From positions 1-7,294 of the forward strand of contig JAQVUQ010000134.1 of NCBI GenBank assembly GCA_028699365.1: a DNA stretch of 7,294 nt, written 5' to 3'. Below are positions 1 to 6,100 of this stretch, piece by piece. Position 1 is the first letter of the stretch. Each line of letters starts with the position of its first letter. The notes beneath the pieces are model-generated. The model was not told where the DNA came from. It did no database searches and saw nothing but the letters and a program-made list of their open reading frames with translations. This stretch comes from a bacterium. Its GTDB lineage: Bacteria; UBP13; UBA5359. The position numbers were made by a program, and so were the translations under genes.

Positions 1-1041
1 ACCGGAGCCTGGAGCTTCCTGAAGAACCTGGAACAGCCCCCCGGCTCGCTGGATAACGATGCCGATACCGTGGCCGCGCTTGACCGGATGCTAGACTGGA
101 AATATCCCTTTTCACCGGTTGCCGATCTGCCGCAAACGGTGCGGATAGCCGGAATAGGACATCTCCTCGGCCTGACCGCAGAGGCCGACCAGACAACTTC
201 TCATAGTGCCGCTTGCACTACCGTAAGCGATGAAAATGGTCAGTACACCTTATGGCCCGCAGAAGAGCTTGAAACCGGCAGCCTGAAACCAACAACTGCG
301 CCCGAAGGGCGCAAAACAGGAGTCAGGAGCCAGGAGTCAGGAGCCAGGAGTTCAAGCAATGCTTGCATGGGAATCCCGAAACCAACAACCAACAACCAAC
401 AACCAACAACCGCGCTCGAAGAGCGCACTCCCGAGTGGGACGATGAACAATTGGAAGAGCGCCGGGTATCGTTCACAGCGCCTGTAAAGCTGTCTCCAAC
501 CGAGAGTCGTCGGCCGGGAGGGGCAGCCGCCGGCACCGCCAACCATCTGGTGCTGCAACACCTCAACCTGGATGGCCCTTTGGATGAGGCCGGCATAAAG
601 CTGCAAATCCGGACTATGACGGATGATGGCCTGCTGCAGCAGGAAGATGCCGCCTCAGTCCTTACCGGAGAGATTGCCGCTTTCTTTCAATCCGACCTCG
701 GCCGGCGCATGCTGTCGGCAAAGAACAATCTCCACCGTGAACTACCCTTCAGCCTGCTGCTGCCGGCAGCGGAAGTCTACCCCGATATACCACCTGAACT
801 GCTGCAGGGAGAGAGTGTATCACTATACGGTATCATCGACTGCCTGATAAAGACGCCGGAGGGCTATATATTGATCGACTACAAGACGGACAGGCTGGGC
901 CCCGATGCGGATGAGACGGCCCGTGCCGGATACTCTACCCAGATGAAAGCCTACAGCTTGGCGGTAGAGCGCATCACCGGCAAACCCGTCCTGGAAAGCT
1001 GGATATACCTGCTGCGGCCGGGAGTGGCGGTGCAGGTTTGA
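1..1041 (+). CDS. addA: ATP-dependent helicase/nuclease subunit A (AddA), C-terminal part
   Basis: The frame is open from base 1 to TGA at 1039-1041, so this is the last 346 codons of a gene starting upstream (AddA proteins are usually about 1,200 aa). AddA is the UvrD-like helicase plus nuclease subunit of AddAB, which processes double-strand breaks for RecA. The visible part is the RecB-type nuclease domain: GTANH at window codons 178-182 (the conserved GT-x-x-H of this domain), Asp280 in GIID, the DYKTD signature at 293-297, and the QMKAY (Q-h-x-x-Y) motif at 314-318, all intact. The layout GIIDC...LIDYKTD and the short tail match AddA better than RecB. Codons 95-142 are a low-complexity in-frame insert (separate entry) in the linker before GTANH. 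The nuclease assignment is firm; AddA rather than another RecB-like helicase-nuclease is likely but the helicase motifs lie outside the window. No clear terminator follows the stop. Confidence 0.85.
   Translation, partial: TGAWSFLKNLEQPPGSLDNDADTVAALDRMLDWKYPFSPVADLPQTVRIAGIGHLLGLTAEADQTTSHSAACTTVSDENGQYTLWPAEELETGSLKPTTAPEGRKTGVRSQESGARSSSNACMGIPKPTTNNQQPTTALEERTPEWDDEQLEERRVSFTAPVKLSPTESRRPGGAAAGTANHLVLQHLNLDGPLDEAGIKLQIRTMTDDGLLQQEDAASVLTGEIAAFFQSDLGRRMLSAKNNLHRELPFSLLLPAAEVYPDIPPELLQGESVSLYGIIDCLIKTPEGYILIDYKTDRLGPDADETARAGYSTQMKAYSLAVERITGKPVLESWIYLLRPGVAVQV
317..353 (+). repeat. 14-bp direct tandem repeat (about 2.6 copies)
   Basis: CAGGAGTCAGGAGC occurs at 317-330 and again exactly at 331-344, followed by a partial third copy CAGGAGTTC at 345-353. 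The unit itself is two near-identical 7-mers (CAGGAGT, CAGGAGC). The unit length is not a multiple of three, so copy-number change would shift the addA frame. Confidence 0.9.
384..411 (+). repeat. Heptanucleotide array AACAACC x4
   Basis: Four perfect head-to-tail copies of AACAACC (384-390, 391-397, 398-404, 405-411), preceded by AACC at 380-383. A single AACAACT at 291-297 precedes the first hairpin in the same relative position. It encodes TTNNQQPTT within AddA. Confidence 0.9.
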
Positions 1042-1054
1042 GGCAGCCGGCAAT

Positions 1055-1083
1055 TTGGCAAACGTATATTTGCTTGGTATAAT
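1055..1083 (+). promoter_or_regulatory. Sigma70-type promoter for the AlbA_2-domain gene
   Basis: TTGGCA (1055-1060), 17 nt, TATAAT (1078-1083): five of six and six of six consensus bases at ideal spacing. An inverted repeat GCAAA-N6-TTTGC (1058-1073) starts in the -35 box and fills most of the spacer, where a repressor could occlude polymerase. The predicted start near 1090 leaves a leader of about 108 nt before the ATG at 1198. Promoter strength is inferred from sequence only. Confidence 0.7.
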
Positions 1084-1124
1084 GCTTATTAAAAAGTAAG
1101 TTCCAAATCATAATGAGCAATAAT

Positions 1125-1172
1125 AACGGGACCCGTTTTAACACTGTGCAAATGGCATGCGTTAAAACCGGT
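1125..1172 (+). promoter_or_regulatory. Overlapping, mutually exclusive inverted repeats in the leader
   Basis: AACGGG-A-CCCGTT (1125-1137) is a perfect 6-bp-arm palindrome. Its right half also belongs to a second inverted repeat, ACCCGTTTTAAC (1131-1142) with GTTAAAACCGGT (1161-1172), paired at 11 of 12 positions across an 18-nt loop. Both cannot form at once. They could be protein-binding operators or an alternative RNA fold upstream of the ribosome binding site at 1188-1192; the sequence does not decide. Confidence 0.45.
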
Positions 1173-1197
1173 ATGCATGTTTCAAATGGAGGATTGT

Positions 1198-2679
1198 ATG
1201 AGCCGGTATCTGGATACCCTTCTCGGGCAAGGTGAAGGCGATTCTGTTGAGTTTAAACGCTCTACCGGTGAAATGAAGGCAGCCATGAAGACGTTATGCG
1301 CCTTTCTCAACGGTATCGGCGGGACTGTCCTCTTCGGCGTAAGGCCCGACGGCACGGTTGAAGGGCAGGAGGTATCCGATCAGACACTGCGGGAAATTGC
1401 CCAGGCCACTGAACACTTCGAGCCGTCTATTCACCTCTCTATCCAGCGAATCAAAGTTCATACAGGACGTGAGGTCGTAGCAGTCTCTGTTGAGAGTGGG
1501 CTGGATAAGCGTCCCTTCGCGTATGACGGCCGTCCTTACGAGCGGGTCGGCAGCACCTCCCGGCGGATGGCACAGTCCAGGTATGAGAGAGCGCTTCTGG
1601 ACCGTGCCCACAGCATACATCGCTGGGAAAACGAACCGGCCGAGAGAGTCGGGCTACGGGATATCGACCGGGATGAGGTGTTCCGGATTGTCAATATCGC
1701 GGCTTCCGTGGGCCGTCTTACCGGTCCTGTCGGAACAAAACTGGGAGATGTACTGGATCGTCTCAAGCTGAGGCAGAACGGCCAAATTCTCCAGGCAGCC
1801 GTAGTTCTCTTTGGGAAGGAGTTTATGCCTTATTATCCGCAGTGCGAACTCCGCATGGCCCGCTTCAAGGGCACAGACAAAACGGAGTTTATGGATCAGC
1901 GGCAAGTCCGTGCTTCAGCGTTCAAGCTTCTGGAAGAAGCCGAACTCTTTTGCCAGCGCCATTTTCCCATGCCGGGCAAGATAGTTCCGGAGCAGATGCG
2001 CCGTGTCGAGGCTCCGCTCATCCCGGTGGATGCCATGAGGGAAATTCTGGTCAACGCACTGATTCACCGTGACTATTCCATTGCCGGCGGCGCAATTTCG
2101 CTGGCTATCTTTGACGACCGGGTGGAAATCTGGAGTGCTGGCACTTTCCCCACTGGGATCACACCGCGTATGCTCACAAAGGATCATCAATCCGTACAGC
2201 GGAACCCCTATATCGCAGATGTCTTCTATCGTGCCGGATTGATTGAGAAATGGGGCCGCGGTACTAACCGTGTTGTAGATATGTGCCGGGAGGCAGGCAT
2301 CAAGCCGCCGGAGTTTGATGAGATTACCGGTGCAGCGGTAGCCTGCTTCCGGGTCAATGTGCTGGGGCCGGGGCGTGAGCCTGCTCGAATTGCAAAGAGG
2401 CCAGAGTCACAGCCAGAGTCACAGCCAGAGTCACAGCCAGAGTCACTGGGCCGGCGAGTTCTGACATTGCTTCAATTACAACCTTTAGGTAAGGCCGAAA
2501 TATCAGCCAATCTTGGACAGAAGAAAGTATCAGGACAACTCAATAAAGTTATTCGTGTTCTGATAAATCAAAGATTGGTGGAATATACATTGCCCGAGAA
2601 GCCTAACAGTAGGATGCAGAAATATCGACTGTCCAGAAAGGGGCATCAGGTGATTGGTGAGCGGGAGGAAGGTACATAA
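1198..2679 (+). CDS. AlbA_2 (Schlafen-like) domain / GHKL-like ATPase ('RecG-like') putative transcriptional regulator
   Basis: A 493-aa protein starting at ATG 1198, chosen because GGAGG (1188-1192) lies 5 nt upstream; an in-frame ATG at 1177 lacks such a site. Residues about 8-135 form an AlbA_2 domain (old name AAA_4): E13-x4-E18-F-K, FLNGIGG (36-42), GVRPDG (47-52), RVGSTS. About 277-390 match the 'RecG C-terminal' GHKL-like module: EILVNALIHRDY (N-box-like), DRVEIWSAG, RNPYIADVF, EKWGRGTNR. A linker with PESQ repeats (402-417) leads to a C-terminal winged-helix-like segment (about 419-485). Despite database names it has no helicase motifs. Family members are usually annotated as regulators; the AlbA_2 fold binds nucleic acid, and related eukaryotic Schlafen proteins are RNases. 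DNA binding through the tail is likely; the real function is unknown. The gene has its own promoter, and its stop overlaps the next ORF start (TAATG). Confidence 0.85.
   Translation: MSRYLDTLLGQGEGDSVEFKRSTGEMKAAMKTLCAFLNGIGGTVLFGVRPDGTVEGQEVSDQTLREIAQATEHFEPSIHLSIQRIKVHTGREVVAVSVESGLDKRPFAYDGRPYERVGSTSRRMAQSRYERALLDRAHSIHRWENEPAERVGLRDIDRDEVFRIVNIAASVGRLTGPVGTKLGDVLDRLKLRQNGQILQAAVVLFGKEFMPYYPQCELRMARFKGTDKTEFMDQRQVRASAFKLLEEAELFCQRHFPMPGKIVPEQMRRVEAPLIPVDAMREILVNALIHRDYSIAGGAISLAIFDDRVEIWSAGTFPTGITPRMLTKDHQSVQRNPYIADVFYRAGLIEKWGRGTNRVVDMCREAGIKPPEFDEITGAAVACFRVNVLGPGREPARIAKRPESQPESQPESQPESLGRRVLTLLQLQPLGKAEISANLGQKKVSGQLNKVIRVLINQRLVEYTLPEKPNSRMQKYRLSRKGHQVIGEREEGT
2401..2448 (+). repeat. 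12-bp in-frame tandem repeat encoding (PESQ)n
   Basis: CCAGAGTCACAG is repeated exactly three times (2401-2436), with a fourth copy ending in TG (2437-2448), encoding PESQ-PESQ-PESQ-PESL. The unit is a multiple of three, so copy-number change would lengthen or shorten the linker without breaking the frame. It sits at the junction between the GHKL-like module and the AT-rich C-terminal domain. Confidence 0.95.
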
Positions 2680-2885
2680 TGACTCTTGAATCAACTCTAA
2701 AAGTTGACGCAGTGCGTCAACTTTTAGATAGGGCAGTTGAAGAGACTTCCGATGTAGTATGGAAACTTACACATAGAAGGGCTTACGTTAATTACCTCTG
2801 CGGGTATGAGTTACCATTACTGTCTGTGTCCCGACAAATTCGGCTTCCAGCTTTGGGGCTCCACCCTCAAGGAGCATTTCAATGA
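2679..2885 (+). CDS. Dubious small ORF coupled to the AlbA_2 gene, possibly a gene remnant
   Basis: A 68-codon ORF opens at ATG 2679, which overlaps the preceding stop (TAATG) and has AGGAAGG (2666-2672) 6 nt upstream, an unusually good initiation site. I recognise no family. Its second and third lines of sequence carry a large hairpin (2696-2728), and its last third is antisense to the well-supported hicB gene. Most likely it is the start of a lost or rearranged downstream gene, or a short translated tail with no function; a genuine small protein is possible but not supported. Confidence 0.2.
   Translation: MTLESTLKVDAVRQLLDRAVEETSDVVWKLTHRRAYVNYLCGYELPLLSVSRQIRLPALGLHPQGAFQ
2696..2728. terminator. 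Perfect 16-bp-arm inverted repeat, likely bidirectional terminator
   Basis: Left arm 2696-2711 and right arm 2713-2728 are exact reverse complements around a single G (2712). The core stem is GTTGACG/CGTCAAC with a small loop, flanked by AAAA on the left and TTTT on the right, so a U-tract follows the stem on either strand. It lies between the AlbA_2 gene (ends 2679, +) and hicB (ends 2788, -), where a shared terminator is expected. The T-run is only four bases, so an operator or mobile-element end is an alternative. Confidence 0.6.
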
Positions 2886-3015
2886 CCTCTTTTAAGTTCA
2901 TATTCAGTTCATCCAGGGTTTCCCCTTGAGTACGAGCACCCGGGAAACCGGGGACAAAGCCTACATAAAGCCCCGTATCGGCGCATCTTTCTACAACCGC
3001 TGTAAACACTTGCAT
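2788..3015 (-). CDS. HicB-family antitoxin (orphan, no HicA adjacent)
   Basis: A 75-aa protein from ATG at 3015-3013, with AAGGAG (3028-3023) 7 nt before it; the longer reading frame to 3054 adds residues without a ribosome binding site. It begins MQVFTAVVERC, then YVGFVPGFPGARTQGETL and DELNMNLKEVIEMLLE, the typical partial RNase H-like fold of HicB_lk_antitox proteins (strand, strand, QGET turn, long helix). HicB proteins normally bind and inhibit the HicA mRNA interferase and often repress their own operon. No HicA is present: only 108 bp separate this stop from the AlbA_2 gene and about 170 bp lie upstream, and neither holds a HicA-like frame. No C-terminal DNA-binding domain is visible in this short version. 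Its function without a toxin is unknown; it may act on a distant HicA or in another role. Confidence 0.85.
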   Translation of the reverse strand: MQVFTAVVERCADTGLYVGFVPGFPGARTQGETLDELNMNLKEVIEMLLEGGAPKLEAEFVGTQTVMVTHTRRGN

Positions 3016-3085
3016 GACATGGCTCCTTGTCAGTTGATTCTGCGTAACCAACAATTTTTACTATCTTTCATTAACCACTACTCAA

Positions 3086-3114
3086 ATGCTATGGTACCCA
3101 CAGATACTTGTCAA
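3086..3114 (-). promoter_or_regulatory. Predicted promoter of hicB
   Basis: On the minus strand TTGACA (3114-3109) is followed after 17 nt by TAGCAT (3091-3086), a perfect -35 and a four-of-six -10. The start would be near 3079, about 64 nt upstream of the hicB ATG. It mirrors the plus-strand promoter at 3141-3169. Confidence 0.6.
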
Positions 3115-3140
3115 GATATTGGAAATTTGTGTGAGATCTG

Positions 3141-3169
3141 TTGACATTTTCCGCCATCTCCCATAGCAT
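3141..3169 (+). promoter_or_regulatory. Predicted promoter of the SNF2 gene
   Basis: TTGACA (3141-3146), 17 nt, TAGCAT (3164-3169): the same boxes and spacing as the opposing hicB promoter, whose -35 box is 26 bp away. The inferred start near 3176 would leave only about 10 nt before the ATG at 3186, so the message would be nearly leaderless. Confidence 0.55.
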
Positions 3170-3185
3170 ATCCAATGGTGAAGTT

Positions 3186-6100
3186 ATGAATATATCGACC
3201 GACAATAAGCCGTCAGCGGCAAATATAGACCTCGATGCGGTATTGAGGAGATCTTCTTCCGTCATATCGGCGAGGGGAGAGGCGTATTATCACCAGGGAC
3301 GGGTGGAGATAGACGCTATCGACTCCGAGGGGGCGCTGCTTTTTGTATCCGGCAGCCAGGATCTCCCATATGAAGTTGAAATGGTGTTCTCTTCCGAAGA
3401 CAGGGCCGGAGTGATATTTTGCTGCGATTGTCCTTATGCCGGCGGCCGGCCGGGCATTATCTGCAAGCATGTGGTGGCGGCAGCCCTCAAACTGAAGGAA
3501 TACTTCTACAGCAGGACGGGGAGCGCCTGGCGTGGAACCTTGGATCGTGTACTGCAGCAGGGAGCATCCACCTCTGTCAAACAACCCAAAGAGATGCTGC
3601 TCTTCAGCCTGCAACATGATACCTGGGAATGGCGGATCATTCCCTGTGCTCTGCCTCTTTCGCATTTCGACAAGGAACATCTATCGGATATTAAGGCTGT
3701 CAGGGAGACGATCGATCGCAAAAAACTGTCCAGAGAGGCAAAATCCCTTCGCTACAATTACAATGCAGACAGCAGCCGCTGGCTGCAAATCAGCGACGGC
3801 CTTCCCTCTCTGATCGGCAAACTGGTAAAGGATCACGGCTATTACGGTCTCCGGGATGAGAATATCGATATTATAATCCGTGCCCTGGGAGGGAATTACA
3901 TCTATTTCGGAACCGAGAAGGATCCGCTGAAGACGCCGCTGGAAGTACTGCCGGAATCGGGAAGCGTGAGCCTGGAAGTAAAGCGTGTGCCGGAAGGCTT
4001 GCGCCTGGCCGGGACGGTGCTGGCCGCCGGCCGAAAACTGCCGCTGCAAAGTCCGCATACTCAGATCATCTCTTCGCGGCCGGTCTGGCTGCTTTCCGGC
4101 TCCACGCTCTTCACGGTGGACAAGCCGGATCAGGCCGAGATACTGCTGGAAATGCAGAACGTCGTCATCCCCGAAGAGGAGCATCTCAGCTTTTATCAGC
4201 AGTATCTGGGGCCGCTGGCCGAATCCCTGGTTATTGAGGGAGATGCTCTGCCTGAATGGCGGGATATCGAGGTGGAGCCTGTGCCGCGTCTCTATCTGTA
4301 TGAGAATACCGGCGAACTGGGGGCGGAACTCCTCTTTTCTTACGGTGAGGCGGAGGTCATGTATGAGGCCAGGCCGTCGGCCTGCACCGTGCAGGCTCTG
4401 CCCGACGGCTCATCGATGATGCGGATACACCGCTGCCCGGAGATTGAACTGGCGTTCTGGAAGAGTCTGTCGCAATTCGGTCTGAAGCGTGGAGACGAGC
4501 CTCAACTGTTTCAACTGCGCAAGGCGGTTACGCCGGTGGATTTCATCTGCTTCCACCTGCCTCGTCTGGCTGAGAACGGCTTTGAGGTATACGGGGAAGA
4601 GAACATAGACGGCATCAAGGTCAACCGTAATACCCCCAGGATATCCATTGTGGTGAGTTCGGAGATAGATTGGTTCGATGTCAAAACCGTGATCAGCTTC
4701 GGCGATATCGAGCTGTCGCTGGCCGAGTTTCGTCGTGCCGTAAAGAAGCGTGAGCGCTACGTTAAGCTGGCCGACGGTTCCATCGGGCAACTGCCTCAGG
4801 AGTGGCTGGATCGCTACCGGAATCTGTTTGAACTGGGTGATAACGACGATGGCGGGCTGCGCCTTCAGAGATCGCAGGTAACGCTGCTTGAAGCCGTGCT
4901 CGACCAGGCCGATGAAGTCAGGACCGATGCTGACTTTGAGGAGAGCAGGCAGCGGCTGCGCGATTTTTCCAGCATCGAGCCTGTTGATCTGCCGTCCGGT
5001 TTCAACGGTGAACTGCGGTCATACCAGAAAGCCGGTTACGACTGGCTCCATTTTCTTCACGATTACCGGCTGGGCGGTTGTCTGGCAGACGATATGGGTA
5101 TCGGCAAGACGGTTCAGGCGCTGACCTTTCTGGCCTCGCTGCGGGAAAGCGGGCACGCCCAGGCAGCCAGTCTGATCGTCATGCCGCGTTCCCTGCTGAC
5201 CAACTGGGCCCGTGAGGCGGAGCGCTTTACCCCGGAGCTTTGTGTCTTGACACACGCCGACGGGGACCGCTCCGACGATCAGGCCCGCTTTAACGACTAC
5301 GATCTGGTCCTGACTACTTACGGCGTCTTGCTGCGGGATCAGGAATTGCTGCAGCAATACCGTTTCCATTACGTTATCCTTGATGAATCCCAGGCTATAA
5401 AGAACCCTCTGACGCATACGGGACGGGCGGCAAGGAGGCTCTCCTGCGATCATCGCCTGGTGCTGACCGGAACGCCGGTGGAGAATTCCACCCTGGATCT
5501 CTGGTCGCAATTTGCCTTCCTCAATCCGGGCATGCTGGGCAGCCTGGATTATTTTCGCAAGGAGTTTGCCAATCCCGTGGAGCGCAACCGGGATGAGGAT
5601 GTGGCCGGAGAGCTGCGTCGTCTGATCTATCCCTTCATTCTACGCCGGACCAAGGGCCAGGTGGCCAGGGAGTTGCCGCCCTGCACCGAACGCACGGTTT
5701 ACTGTGAAATGGAGCCGGCCCAGCATAAGTCATATACCAGGTGCCGGGATAAATACCGGGCTCATATTCTGGGTATGATAGAGACGGAAGGCATGAACAA
5801 CGCCCGCATGAAGATACTGGAGGGGCTGCTGCGCCTGCGGCAGATATGCGATCATCCGGCTCTGGTGGATCCTGACTTCAAGGGCCGGTCTGCCAAAATG
5901 GATGTGCTGATGGAGACGGTGGAGACGCTTCGGGCCGAGGGGCATAAGGCGTTGGTCTTTTCCCAGTTCACCAAAATGCTGAAGGTGGTGGAGAAGGAAC
6001 TGCAGGGACGCGGCATACCCTATGTGTATCTGGACGGCCGGACAAAGGATCGCCAGCAGCGCATAGACGCCTTTCAGGATGATCCCGATATCCCTCTCTT

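Larger units (their letters stand above)
285..426 (+). repeat. Composite repeat insert inside addA: two related hairpin units flanking tandem repeats
   Basis: The segment begins and ends with versions of one unit: GAAACCAACAAC, then T or C, then a hairpin. The first hairpin is GCGCCC-GAA-GGGCGC (298-312), the second GCGCTC-GAA-GAGCGC (412-426). Between them are a 14-bp tandem repeat (317-353), a small palindrome CAAGCA-A-TGCTTG (353-365) and a heptamer array (384-411). It is read through in frame, giving a Pro/Thr/Asn/Gln/Ser-rich linker (PKPTT, NNQQPTT). The motif style resembles short dispersed intergenic repeats of many genomes; that identity is inference. Confidence 0.75.

Noticed and set aside
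285-426. CRISPR array
   Set aside because: Units are 7 and 14 bp with no spacers, and the segment is read through in frame by addA.
240-606. Minus-strand ORFs opposite the addA repeat (Trp/Leu/Val-rich)
   Set aside because: They are the complement of the AACAACC and CAGGAG repeats and lack ribosome sites; the plus strand carries intact nuclease motifs.
1177-1197. Upstream ATG for the AlbA_2 gene
   Set aside because: No ribosome site before 1177; GGAGG is placed correctly for the ATG at 1198.
2680-2787. A hicA toxin downstream of hicB
   Set aside because: Only 108 bp are available and the minus-strand frames there give short peptides without HicA features.
2926-3144. 72-aa plus-strand ORF
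   Set aside because: It is antisense to hicB, which has family motifs, a promoter and a ribosome site.
3141-3185. TTG start at 3141 for the SNF2 protein
   Set aside because: The TTG is part of the predicted -35 box and has no ribosome site; ATG 3186 is preferred.
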